The translations under genes were made by a program, and so were the position numbers. From contig JAXMOA010000002.1 in assembly GCA_034670145.1 (NCBI GenBank), positions 124,001 through 188,000 of the forward strand: 64,000 nucleotides of DNA, read 5' to 3'. This document shows, piece after piece, positions 7,969-16,125 of this stretch. The number at the start of each line of letters is the position of its first letter. Within the stretch, counting starts at the first letter, position 1. This DNA comes from HXMU1420-2 sp034670145. Lineage in GTDB: Bacteria > Pseudomonadota > Alphaproteobacteria > Rhodobacterales > Rhodobacteraceae. The notes beneath the pieces are model-generated. The model searched no databases. It was not told the DNA's origin and saw only the letters and a list, made by a program, of their open reading frames with translations.

Positions 7969-9324
7969 TCAGGGCGTGCCTGTTTCATCCCCGGGCCCGC
8001 CCGGCGCCGCCCGATAGGGCGCGGCCTGTCCGTATGGCACATTCAGCCCGCCATAGCGGCGCACCCGCAGATTGCATTGTTCGGCGTGGCCGACGAAGCC
8101 TTCGAGCATGCACAGCCGCGAGCCGTATTCACCGACCATGGTTGCGGCCTCGTCCGTGAGGATGCGTTGATAGCTGTGGGTTTTCAGGAATTTGCCGACC
8201 CAAAGCCCGCCGGTGTAGCGCCCGGCCTGTTTGGTGGGCAGCGTGTGGTTGGTGCCGATCACCTTGTCGCCATTGGACACATTGGTGCGTGGCCCCAGAA
8301 AGAGGGCGCCGTAGCAGGTCATGTTTTGCAGGAACCAGTCGTCGCGATCTGTCATCACCTGCACATGTTCATAGGCCATGTCATTGGCCACTTGCAGCAT
8401 TTCGTCATAGCTGTCGCAGAGGATGACATCACCATAATCGCGCCAGCTGGTGCTGGCTGTTTCTGCGGTGGGCAGGATCTGGAGCAGGCGTTCGACCTCG
8501 GCCAGGGTCTCTTCGGCCAGTTTGCGCGATGTGGTGATCAGGCAGGCCGGAGAGTTGTAGCCATGTTCGGCCTGGCCCAGCAGGTCTGTTGCGCAAAGTT
8601 CGGCGTCGACGGTGTCATCTGCGATGAGCATGGTTTCGGTGGGGCCGGCAAACAGGTCGATGCCAACGCGGCCAAACAACTGGCGCTTGGCCTCGGCCAC
8701 AAAGGCGTTGCCCGGGCCGACCAGCATATGCACCGGTTCAATGGTTTGCGTGCCCAATGCCATCGCGCCGACGGCCTGAATGCCGCCCAGGCAAAGGATC
8801 TGATGCGCGCCACCTTCTTTCATTGCGGCCACGATTGCGGGGTGGGGCGCGCCTGCGACCGGTGGGGCGGCGGCGACAATGCGGGCCACTCCTGCGACCG
8901 AGGCGGTGAGGACGGACATATGGGCCGAGGCGACCATGGGGAATTTGCCGCCGGGCACATAGCAGCCGACGGATTGCACCGGGATATTCTTGTGCCCCAG
9001 AATGACACCGGGGAGGGTTTCGACCTCGATATCTGTCATGGAGGCGCGCTGGGCCTGGGCGAAATTGCGGATCTGGGTCTGGGCGAAACGGATATCCTCC
9101 ATGTCGCGGGTCGAGACCTTTTGCATGGCGGCCTCGATTTCGCTGTCGGTCAGGATGAACCGTTCGGGGGCATAGCCGTCGAATTTCTGGCTGAGCGCGC
9201 GCACGGCGGCGTCACCGCCGGTTTGGATATCTGCGAGGGTCTTTTCGACCACGTCGCGCACCTTGGCGTCATCCTGGGCGCGCTCGTCCTGGGGTTTGGA
9301 GGCCTTGAGAATTGTGATCGTCAT
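7969..9324 (-). CDS. Histidinol dehydrogenase-family NAD-dependent dehydrogenase
   Basis: A 451-residue HisD-fold protein. Conserved HisD elements are present: VGPGNAFVAEAKRQ, LLGQAEHG (zinc-ligand Gln/His region), EHV (catalytic Glu-His pair), GTNHTLPT and EGFVGHAEQ (C-terminal His ligand). It is not in a histidine operon and its sequence style is that of the HisD paralogues used in catabolism, such as sulfopropanediol 3-dehydrogenase HpsN. A dual oxidation of an alcohol to an acid is therefore likely. The substrate is unknown. It is the first gene of a minus-strand unit, divergent from an amidohydrolase. Confidence 0.85.
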   Translation of the reverse strand: MTITILKASKPQDERAQDDAKVRDVVEKTLADIQTGGDAAVRALSQKFDGYAPERFILTDSEIEAAMQKVSTRDMEDIRFAQTQIRNFAQAQRASMTDIEVETLPGVILGHKNIPVQSVGCYVPGGKFPMVASAHMSVLTASVAGVARIVAAAPPVAGAPHPAIVAAMKEGGAHQILCLGGIQAVGAMALGTQTIEPVHMLVGPGNAFVAEAKRQLFGRVGIDLFAGPTETMLIADDTVDAELCATDLLGQAEHGYNSPACLITTSRKLAEETLAEVERLLQILPTAETASTSWRDYGDVILCDSYDEMLQVANDMAYEHVQVMTDRDDWFLQNMTCYGALFLGPRTNVSNGDKVIGTNHTLPTKQAGRYTGGLWVGKFLKTHSYQRILTDEAATMVGEYGSRLCMLEGFVGHAEQCNLRVRRYGGLNVPYGQAAPYRAAPGGPGDETGTP

Positions 9325-9418
9325 GGGTCATCCTTTTGCGACTTGGGCCTGCCGTATTCCGGGTTCTGGCGATGGCTGGCGGCCGGGGGGGAGTATGTGG
9401 GGGCGGCGCAGGGCGTAC

Positions 9419-9442
9419 AAGATGCGCGCGGGCATCTTTTTT
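9419..9442 (+). terminator. Hairpin plus T-run in the leader of the amidohydrolase gene
   Basis: Perfect 7-bp arms AAGATGC (9419-9425) and GCATCTT (9432-9438) enclose a 6-base loop, and the run of T continues to 9442. This is the form of an intrinsic terminator for plus-strand transcription, yet no plus-strand gene ends upstream. It lies 95 bases before the ATG at 9538, so it may be an attenuator, block read-through antisense to the minus-strand gene, or act as an operator palindrome. Confidence 0.5.
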
Positions 9443-9537
9443 GTGTTTTACGGCGCTGAAACTGTGGATGGCGGGGGTCGATTTTTTGTGCGGGATGCCG
9501 CAGAAATGAAGTCAGCCGGCCTTGGGAGGGGACAGGA

Positions 9538-10425
9538 ATGAAGATCGACGCACATCATCACCTATGGGATTTGAAGGCCGTGCATTACCCTTGGCTGATG
9601 GCCACCGGGGTGGAGCGGTTTTTTGGCGATCCGACATCGATCCAGCGCGACTATCCTTACGAGGAGTTCCATGGGGAGGCGTCGCAGGCGGGGTTTGAGG
9701 CCTCGGTCCATATACAGGTCGGGGCGGCGGATGGCTGGGCGGAGGCGCAGTTTGTGCAGGCGGTTGCGGATGCGCATCCGGAATGGCCGCTGTTGCAGGT
9801 GGTTTTCTGTGATCTCACGGCGGAGGATGCGGAGGCGCAGTTGGACCGTTATCAAACGTTGCCCACGGTGCGCGGTGTGCGTCAGCTGGTGGCGCGCGCG
9901 CCTTGGGAAGAGGTGGATGGCGGGACAGAGACCCTGTTGAGCGATCCGCGTTTTGCGGAGCGTTTGCAGGGGTTGGGCGCCCGTGGGTTGAGCTTTGATC
10001 TGCAATTGATACCCGAAGTCATGCCGCGCATGGCCGAAATCCTGCAGGATGCGCCGGATACGCAGGTGGCGTTGTGTCATCTGGGGTCACCGCATCGGGC
10101 GGTGCCGGGGGGTGTTGCGGGCTGGGCCGAGGCGCTGAAATCGCTGTCGGCGTTGGACAATGTGACGTGCAAATTGTCCGGGCTGGCGATGTTTCGCAAA
10201 GGCTGGCAGCATCCGGATACGGCGCGGATTCTGTCGACCTGTTATGAACAGTTCGGCGCGCAGCGGTGCATGTACGGGTCAAATTTTCCGGTCGACAAGG
10301 TTTACTCAGCCTATTCCGAGGCGGTTGAAGCGATTGAGGCGGCGTTGCCGCCGGCCTCTCATCCGCAGATTTTTGGGGGTGTGGCGCGCGGTTTTTACGG
10401 GTTTGATGAGGCCGGATCGGGGTAG
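9538..10425 (+). CDS. Amidohydrolase family 2 protein (lactonase-like)
   Basis: A 295-residue TIM-barrel amidohydrolase of the COG3618 type, which includes L-fuconolactonase and L-rhamnono-lactonase as well as 2-pyrone-4,6-dicarboxylate lactonase. The metal motif H6-x-H8 (MKIDAHHHLWD) opens the protein. ALCHLGSP and YGSNFPVDK supply the later His and the terminal Asp region. GGGAGGGGACAGG precedes the ATG. Its stop overlaps the convergent isomerase gene by 31 bases. Together with that sugar isomerase, a sugar-acid lactone is a reasonable substrate, by inference. Confidence 0.85.
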   Translation: MKIDAHHHLWDLKAVHYPWLMATGVERFFGDPTSIQRDYPYEEFHGEASQAGFEASVHIQVGAADGWAEAQFVQAVADAHPEWPLLQVVFCDLTAEDAEAQLDRYQTLPTVRGVRQLVARAPWEEVDGGTETLLSDPRFAERLQGLGARGLSFDLQLIPEVMPRMAEILQDAPDTQVALCHLGSPHRAVPGGVAGWAEALKSLSALDNVTCKLSGLAMFRKGWQHPDTARILSTCYEQFGAQRCMYGSNFPVDKVYSAYSEAVEAIEAALPPASHPQIFGGVARGFYGFDEAGSG

Positions 10426-11084
10426 TCCGAGACCAGCGCGTAGAGGGGTGGTTCATCCTCGGTCACGGTCGAAAAGCGTTTGATCGGTGCTTCGAAGACG
10501 TTGTCGGTTTTGTCGTCATTGACGGTCGAGACCTCGCCGATCACACAGTCGGAGCCTTCGGCCCAGAAGGCGTGCCAGTCGCCGGGCATCAGCGTAACGC
10601 TCTGACCCGGGCGCAGGCGCAGATGGCCGCCTGCGGGCAGGGTCTGGGGGACTGCATCGCTGAGCACGGTGATGTCGCTGCTGCGGTCGATGCCGCCGTC
10701 CGGGTCTGAGGCGTAGAGCTGGATGATCAGGTCGCCGCCGGCCTTGTTGATGATATCCTCGGCCTTGAGCAGGTGGCGGTGCATGGGCGACAGTTGATTG
10801 AGCCGCGAGATCAGCAGTTTTTCGGCGTATAGCATGCCACGGCCATGCTGGAGATCCTCGACCGCGCCGTTGCGCAGGGTGAAGAGGAACAGGCCCATTT
10901 CGTCAAAGCGCCCTTCGCCGTAGTCGGTGATATCCCAGCCCAGGCCGCGCGCGCGGATCAGGTCGCCCTGGGGCGACAGGATCTGGTCGGGCTGCCAATA
11001 GGCAAAGGGGGGCAAGGCCAGGCTGCTGGATTTGAGTAATGCATCAGCATTGCGCAGTATCTGATTGATATCAGAGCGTTTCAT
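10395..11084 (-). CDS. D-lyxose ketol-isomerase-like cupin
   Basis: A 229-residue single-domain cupin of the D-lyxose isomerase family, which interconvert D-lyxose/D-xylulose or D-mannose/D-fructose with a bound metal. The family signature SPMHRHLLKAEDIINKAGGDL carries the two histidines, lysine and glutamate of the site, and PGDWHAFW gives the C-terminal histidine. The length fits the family (about 225). It is 30 bp downstream of the acetamidase gene on the same strand, and its 3' end overlaps the amidohydrolase on the other strand. The physiological sugar is not evident. Confidence 0.83.
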   Translation of the reverse strand: MKRSDINQILRNADALLKSSSLALPPFAYWQPDQILSPQGDLIRARGLGWDITDYGEGRFDEMGLFLFTLRNGAVEDLQHGRGMLYAEKLLISRLNQLSPMHRHLLKAEDIINKAGGDLIIQLYASDPDGGIDRSSDITVLSDAVPQTLPAGGHLRLRPGQSVTLMPGDWHAFWAEGSDCVIGEVSTVNDDKTDNVFEAPIKRFSTVTEDEPPLYALVSDYPDPASSNP

Positions 11085-11114
11085 TGAGTTTCCTTGGGGT
11101 TTGCTCCGGTCGTG

Positions 11115-12053
11115 TCAGGCGGGGGGCAGCAGGGTTTTGTCCATCATCATATGCACGCCCTTGTTGCCGTTTACCGTTTGCGTGATACGCAGATCCCCGG
11201 CCAGGCTACAGAGCATATAGGCATCTTCGCGCGTCAAACCGCTGCGTGTGACGATTGCGTTGATCATCTGGCGCAGGGCGGTTTCGGCGCAGCGGTCCAG
11301 ATCTGGATCTATGCCCATGGTGATCAGATGCTGAGGTGTCTCGGCGCGGGGCAGATCGAGGGTCAGATCCTTGTGCAGGATGAATTCAAAGGTCCCGGTC
11401 AGGGCGGTTTCGATGGCGGTGACATTGACCTCGCCATCGCCCTGGGCACCGTGCCCGTCCCCGCAGCTGAACAGGGCGCCTTCGGTCAGGACGGGCAGGT
11501 AGAGGGTGGTGCCGGCGACCAGTTCCTTGAGGTCCAGATTGCCGCCATGGGCGCGCGGTTGAATGGACGAGATCCGCCCCCACAAGGGCGGTGGCGCCAC
11601 GCCCATCACGCCAAAGAATGGACGCAGGGGCAGCTCTAGCCCCCAGGGCAGTCGCCCGATCATCCGCTGCTGATCCAGCGGGATATTGACGTGGCGGCGG
11701 ATCGGGAAATCCTGTGGCAGGGTGCCGGAGAGCGGACCGGTGATGTTCCAGCCCCAATCCTGACGCAGCGCGACGTCTTTGATCCGCACTTCGAGCACAT
11801 GGCCCGGGCGGGCCCCGGCCACGGCGACCGGGCCGGTCAGGATATGGCCGGGCAACATCCGCTCGGCCTGTTTATGGATGTCGTGGAGTTCGGGGGGGAC
11901 ATGATAGCTATCGCCGGGCAAAACCTCGGGTCCGCCCGAGACCGTGTCGATCACGACGGTTTCGCCGCTTTCGATTGTCAGGGCGGGGGCGCGCTCGGCC
12001 TCGAAGAAGCCCCAGGCGCAGGTTTCCGGCGAGGCGGGCAGGTGATGCGCCAT
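11115..12053 (-). CDS. Acetamidase/formamidase family protein
   Basis: A 312-residue protein of the FmdA/AmdA family, zinc-dependent amidases that release ammonia from short amides. Typical blocks are seen: GDSYHVPPELHDIH with metal-type histidines, GHVLEVRIKDVALRQDWGWN, and FSCGDGHGAQGDGEVNVTAIE near the middle, followed by a helical C-terminal part. It lies 3 bp after the M20 peptidase gene, so the two are co-transcribed. The neighbouring genes are all hydrolases of C-N bonds, suggesting a nitrogen-scavenging unit for an amide or peptide-like compound. Confidence 0.88.
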   Translation of the reverse strand: MAHHLPASPETCAWGFFEAERAPALTIESGETVVIDTVSGGPEVLPGDSYHVPPELHDIHKQAERMLPGHILTGPVAVAGARPGHVLEVRIKDVALRQDWGWNITGPLSGTLPQDFPIRRHVNIPLDQQRMIGRLPWGLELPLRPFFGVMGVAPPPLWGRISSIQPRAHGGNLDLKELVAGTTLYLPVLTEGALFSCGDGHGAQGDGEVNVTAIETALTGTFEFILHKDLTLDLPRAETPQHLITMGIDPDLDRCAETALRQMINAIVTRSGLTREDAYMLCSLAGDLRITQTVNGNKGVHMMMDKTLLPPA

Positions 12054-12056
12054 GAT

Positions 12057-13187
12057 TTATTCCAACCGCATCAGCAGGCCAGCCATGAGTTGCGCCCGTT
12101 CGATCAGGCTGGCGACTTCGATATGTTCGGTCAGCGTGTGCAGCCCGTTGCCGCGCACCCCCAGCGAATCCAGTGTGGCGATGCCCATCGCGCCGGTGAA
12201 ATTGCCGTCTGAGCCGCCACCGGCGCTGTCGCAGCCCATGTCAAAGCCGATCTCTGCGGCGATCTCTTTGGCCAGGGCGTACATTTCCATGGTTGCGGGT
12301 TGGTTGGGTTCCCAGACCGGCCGGGTGACGCCGCGCGTGACCTGAAATTCGACGCCGTCCTGCTCTCCGGCCAGGGCCAGCATGCGTTGGACGCCATCGT
12401 CCAGATCCTCTTGCTTTTTGGCCATGCTCAGGGCCTGACCGTCGCAATAGGTCGAGACGCAATTGACCCATTGCCCGCCTTGAATGACGCCGACGCTGAA
12501 GGTGCAGTCGGGGCCTGTCATGGCCTCGATTTCCAACAGTTTGCGGGCCATTCCCGCGATGGCAGAGCGCCCATCGCCCAGCCGCGCGCCCGCATGGCTG
12601 GGTTTGCCTTTGCTGCGCAGGTTAAAGCGCGCGATCGCGTAGCGTCCGATGGCCGCGGCCCCGCCTGGCAGGCAGGGTTCCGGCACCAGCACATATTTGT
12701 TCTTGGCGGCTTCGGCCTCGATCAATTCGCGGGTGGAGGGGGTGCCGACCTCTTCGTCTGGTGTGAACAGGATGGTGACGGGCAAAGGCGTCTGCATCCC
12801 GGCGGCCATCAGTTTGCGAAGGGCCTCGAAGCTGACAAAATTGCCGCCTTTCATGTCCTGGATGCCGGGGCCATAGCAGATGTCGCCGTCGCGTTTGAAA
12901 GGCAGCACCTGCAGGGTGCCGATGGGGTGGACCGTGTCCATGTGACCGGCAATCAATATGCCCGGCTTGCCGAAATCCGGATGCGGCAGGCGGACCCGCA
13001 AACAGCCACCAAAGCCCATCCGGCCTGGGATCCGCTCGATCATGCCCAGTCCGGCCAGGTCATAGGCGGCCACATCCATCATCCGGTCCACGGCGGCGGC
13101 GTCCATGGTGGGGCTTTCACACTCGATCCAGGGTTTCAGCCCGGCCAGCATTTCGTCGATATCAAACGGCAGATCCAGATAGGACAT
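12057..13187 (-). CDS. M20 family metallopeptidase, carboxypeptidase G2-like
   Basis: A 376-residue co-catalytic zinc exopeptidase of the M20 family. The start at 13187 is chosen because GGGAGAG lies 6 bases upstream. Zinc-site motifs are AGHMDTVHP (His, Asp), GPGIQDMKGG (bridging Asp), FTPDEEVGTP (catalytic Glu pair) and the late GGGSDGNF, with a dimerisation lid inserted between. The closest familiar group is glutamate carboxypeptidase/G2 and related deacylases. It sits between a second M20 gene and the acetamidase with gaps of 10 and 3 bases, an evident operon. Confidence 0.88.
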   Translation of the reverse strand: MSYLDLPFDIDEMLAGLKPWIECESPTMDAAAVDRMMDVAAYDLAGLGMIERIPGRMGFGGCLRVRLPHPDFGKPGILIAGHMDTVHPIGTLQVLPFKRDGDICYGPGIQDMKGGNFVSFEALRKLMAAGMQTPLPVTILFTPDEEVGTPSTRELIEAEAAKNKYVLVPEPCLPGGAAAIGRYAIARFNLRSKGKPSHAGARLGDGRSAIAGMARKLLEIEAMTGPDCTFSVGVIQGGQWVNCVSTYCDGQALSMAKKQEDLDDGVQRMLALAGEQDGVEFQVTRGVTRPVWEPNQPATMEMYALAKEIAAEIGFDMGCDSAGGGSDGNFTGAMGIATLDSLGVRGNGLHTLTEHIEVASLIERAQLMAGLLMRLE

Positions 13188-13197
13188 GTTCTCTCCC

Positions 13198-14361
13198 TCA
13201 GAGCGGAAGGCGGCGTTCAACCACGCGCGCCATGATCGAGGCGCCAATCGGGAGCACCTCTGGGTCCAGCACGAAGCCGGGGTTATGCAGGGGCAGGGTG
13301 CCGGCGTGTCCGACCCGACAATAGGCGCCTGGCACCACTTTCAGCATGTCGGCGAAATCTTCGGAGCCGGTTGCGGGTTGCGCCTGATCCGAGATGTTCT
13401 CGGCCCCGACGATATCGGCTGCGGCCTCCAGGTAGGCGTCTGACAGGCTGTCGTCGTTCACCAGCACGTCAAAGATGTTGCGCAGATCGACGCGGATTTC
13501 GATACCGTAGGCCTTTTCAAAGCCCTGGCACATTTCTTTCATCCGGGTTTCGGCGATGGCATACACGTCGTCCTTGAAGTAGCGGATGGTGCCGGACAGG
13601 ACAGCGGTGTCGGGCACGATGTTATAGGCGCTGCCGGCGTGAAACTGGGTTACGGACAGAACGCAGGTGTCCAGCGGTGCCACGTTGCGCGACACGATGG
13701 TCTGCAATTGCGAGACCAGGGCCGAGCCGATGACCAACGGGTCGCGGGAGGCCTGTGGCATCGCGGCGTGGCTGCCGCGGCCCTGAATATGGATGTCAAA
13801 AAAGGCAGCCCCCGCCATTGCGGTGCCTTTGCAGATATCGACCTTGCCGGGGTTGCCTCCTGGAGAGTTGTGCATGCCGTAGACTTCGTCGCATGGGAAT
13901 TTGTCAAACAGCCCTTCGGCCAACATGCCGCGTGCACCACCCAGGCCCTCTTCGGCGGGCTGGAAGATCAGCACTGCGGTGCCGTCGAAATCGCGGGTTG
14001 CGGCCAGATGCTTGGCCGCGCCGAGCAACATGGTGGTGTGTGAATCGTGACCACAGGCGTGCATGACGCCGGGGTTTTTCGACGAATAGGGCAGGTTGGT
14101 TTCTTCGTGGATGGGGAGGGCATCCATATCGGCGCGCACGCCAACCCGCCTGGCCCCGTCCCCCTTGCCCTTGATCAGCGCTACGACGCCTGTTTTGGCC
14201 AGGCCTTCGTGCACCTCGTCCACGCCAAAGCTGCGCAATGTGTCGGCCACAACCTTGGCCGTGCGTGTTTCGGTGAAGCCAATCTCGGGATGCTGATGCA
14301 GATCCTTGAAGATTTCGGTCAGCTGGTCGGTTGCATCAGCGATAATGGGCAGCACGGGCAT
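13198..14361 (-). CDS. M20D amidohydrolase (hippurate/N-acyl amino acid hydrolase-like)
   Basis: A 387-residue M20D-type aminoacylase. The start at 14361 is supported by AGGAGA about 8 bases upstream. Binding motifs MHACGHDSHTTMLLGAAKHL (Cys and His ligands) and PAEEGLGGARGML (Glu pair) are those of hippurate hydrolase, IAA-amino acid hydrolase and N-acetyldiaminopimelate deacetylase. A specific acyl substrate cannot be assigned. It is the second gene of the run MlrC-M20D-M20-acetamidase-isomerase, all on the minus strand with short gaps. Confidence 0.88.
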   Translation of the reverse strand: MPVLPIIADATDQLTEIFKDLHQHPEIGFTETRTAKVVADTLRSFGVDEVHEGLAKTGVVALIKGKGDGARRVGVRADMDALPIHEETNLPYSSKNPGVMHACGHDSHTTMLLGAAKHLAATRDFDGTAVLIFQPAEEGLGGARGMLAEGLFDKFPCDEVYGMHNSPGGNPGKVDICKGTAMAGAAFFDIHIQGRGSHAAMPQASRDPLVIGSALVSQLQTIVSRNVAPLDTCVLSVTQFHAGSAYNIVPDTAVLSGTIRYFKDDVYAIAETRMKEMCQGFEKAYGIEIRVDLRNIFDVLVNDDSLSDAYLEAAADIVGAENISDQAQPATGSEDFADMLKVVPGAYCRVGHAGTLPLHNPGFVLDPEVLPIGASIMARVVERRLPL

Positions 14362-14420
14362 TGGGGGTCTCCTGTTGGGCGTCACAGTGTTTGGAAAGCG
14401 GATCGAACGTCAGTCAAGTC

Positions 14421-15869
14421 TCAGGCAAAGGGATTGTCCACCCTTGGCCAGAAATTTCCGTCCCGTTTGGTGAAAGGGATATTGGCATAATCGGGTGTGA
14501 TGGCGCCGGGACCGGCGATGTAGATCACTTCGGAGGCAATAGGGCCAAAGCCCGCATGAAAATGTTGCGAGGATTTGACGATCACGGCGCGCATCTGGGT
14601 CAGGTCAAGGCCAAGATCGGTGAAGGCGACAGGGTGAAACGCCTGGGTGCGTTTGTCGTTCAGCACGAGGTGTACGCCGTCAGCTTCGAGCCAGACGCCG
14701 GTGCCCATTTCCATGCGGGTCTCGCCCATCCATTGGTGCATATGTTCGCGTACACCGCGCACGGTGACCCGCAGGTCGACGGGGTCGCCAGACATCGCGC
14801 CGACCTTGCCACCCAGGCGGATCTGCATCGTGCCGCCGACGCCGACATCGCGCACCATCGAGACAACGACCGGATCCCAAAAGATGCCCATGGCCACATC
14901 GCGCATGCCCCGATCCAATACATCGCGCAGGACATAGGTGGAATCCGCCGGCGCCCCCCCGCCGGCATTATCTGCGAAATCGGCCAGGACAACCGGTGTG
15001 GCATTGGCGGCCTCGGCCCGGGTCAAAGCTGTGCCAATGTCCGGCCAATCCTGCTGGATCTGATCACGCAACTCCCAAAGGCGGGTGCCAAACGCCTTGG
15101 CGACGGCCTGGGCCTGGGCGTCATCGCCATCAGATATGGCCAGCATGCGGGTGCTGACATCGGGGCTGTCGCCCCAGGGGAAGCCGTGGCTGAGGGACAG
15201 CGACAAGATACCATCCTGCCCCTCTTGTGCCTTCATAGCTGCCACAAACCCCTGCATCGGCGCGCGGGTGGTGTGGTACATGTTGATCATGCGGCAATCA
15301 TAGGCGTGCATGACCGGCTTGATCTTGCCCTCGGCGGTGTCGGCGGCCATGGTGAACAGCTCGCGCGCCCTGTCGGGGCTGTCGATATGGGGGTACTCTT
15401 TGTAAGCGACGATCAGATCTGCGGCATTCAGCATCGCAGGCGTCAGGTGATTGTGTGGATCCAGTTCCAGCCCGATGACGGCATCCGGCCCCATAACGGC
15501 GCGGGCACGGGTCATCATATCGCCCTCACAATCATTGTAGCCTTCGGCAATCATGGCGCCATGCATCGACATCAAAAGGATATCGGGACGCTCGGTCCGG
15601 ATATCCGACAAAATTTCATCGCGAAATTTTTCATATACGGTGCGGATGGTCGGACCGGCTGGCTGCGCAAAGGCACACAGGCTTTCGACCACCTCCCAGC
15701 CCTTCGCCTCCGCCATCGCCCGCCATTCATGCAGCGGAGCAGAAAACAGGTTCGCGGGCAGGGCGGTGGCCTCTCGGCTGACAAAGCTGCTCTCAAATGC
15801 CAGCTGTCCCGTGGGGATGGGCGAAAAAGAGTTGGTCTCGGTGGCAAGGCCGGCAATCAATAGTTTCAT
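14421..15869 (-). CDS. mlrC: M81 family metallopeptidase (MlrC-like)
   Basis: A 482-residue protein of the M81/MlrC family, named after the enzyme that degrades linearised microcystin peptides but widespread in roseobacters without that toxin. The N-terminal domain carries MKLLIAGLATETNSFSP and MSMHGAMIAEGYNDCEGD (metal-binding His/Asp), LDPHNHLT adds two histidines, and the C-terminal MlrC domain begins around LSLSHGFPWGDSPD. It is the first gene of the hydrolase run. AAAGGA lies about 12 bases before the ATG. The natural substrate is probably a modified peptide or amide. Confidence 0.87.
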   Translation of the reverse strand: MKLLIAGLATETNSFSPIPTGQLAFESSFVSREATALPANLFSAPLHEWRAMAEAKGWEVVESLCAFAQPAGPTIRTVYEKFRDEILSDIRTERPDILLMSMHGAMIAEGYNDCEGDMMTRARAVMGPDAVIGLELDPHNHLTPAMLNAADLIVAYKEYPHIDSPDRARELFTMAADTAEGKIKPVMHAYDCRMINMYHTTRAPMQGFVAAMKAQEGQDGILSLSLSHGFPWGDSPDVSTRMLAISDGDDAQAQAVAKAFGTRLWELRDQIQQDWPDIGTALTRAEAANATPVVLADFADNAGGGAPADSTYVLRDVLDRGMRDVAMGIFWDPVVVSMVRDVGVGGTMQIRLGGKVGAMSGDPVDLRVTVRGVREHMHQWMGETRMEMGTGVWLEADGVHLVLNDKRTQAFHPVAFTDLGLDLTQMRAVIVKSSQHFHAGFGPIASEVIYIAGPGAITPDYANIPFTKRDGNFWPRVDNPFA

Positions 15870-16004
15870 TGGCGGGGCAGTCCTTTGCAGGTTTGGGTGC
15901 CCCCATCAGAGCGGAAAACCAGGGCCACTGCCAAGCATAATCCGCACCAATCGCCTCAAAGACCATCAGCAGGCCGAGAAAAACGCGTAAACCTCGAGGA
16001 TCCC

Positions 16005-16025
16005 CGAAAATTCGCAGAATTTTCG
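16005..16025. promoter_or_regulatory. 21-bp perfect palindrome upstream of the MlrC operon
   Basis: CGAAAATTC (16005-16013) and GAATTTTCG (16017-16025) are perfect 9-base inverted arms around GCA. The site lies 136 bases upstream of the MlrC start and just beyond the mmsA terminator, in a gene-free gap. It has the form of a homodimeric repressor operator. No adjacent regulator gene explains it. A structural role in RNA is possible but no T-run follows. Confidence 0.45.
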
Positions 16026-16040
16026 TTTCCAGCAGGCCCC

Positions 16041-16079
16041 AAAAAACCGAGGCCGGACATCCGACGGATGCCCGGCCTC
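16041..16079 (-). terminator. Intrinsic terminator of mmsA
   Basis: Read on the minus strand, GAGGCCGGGCATCCG pairs with CGGATGTCCGGCCTC (one A-C mismatch), then GG and six T (A-run at 16041-16046). It lies 47 bases after the mmsA stop. Stem length, GC content and U-tract are typical of rho-independent termination. Confidence 0.85.
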
Positions 16080-16125
16080 AACATATCCCGCGCTGAGCCG
16101 CCCAAGCGGGCGCGCGCAGATGCGT

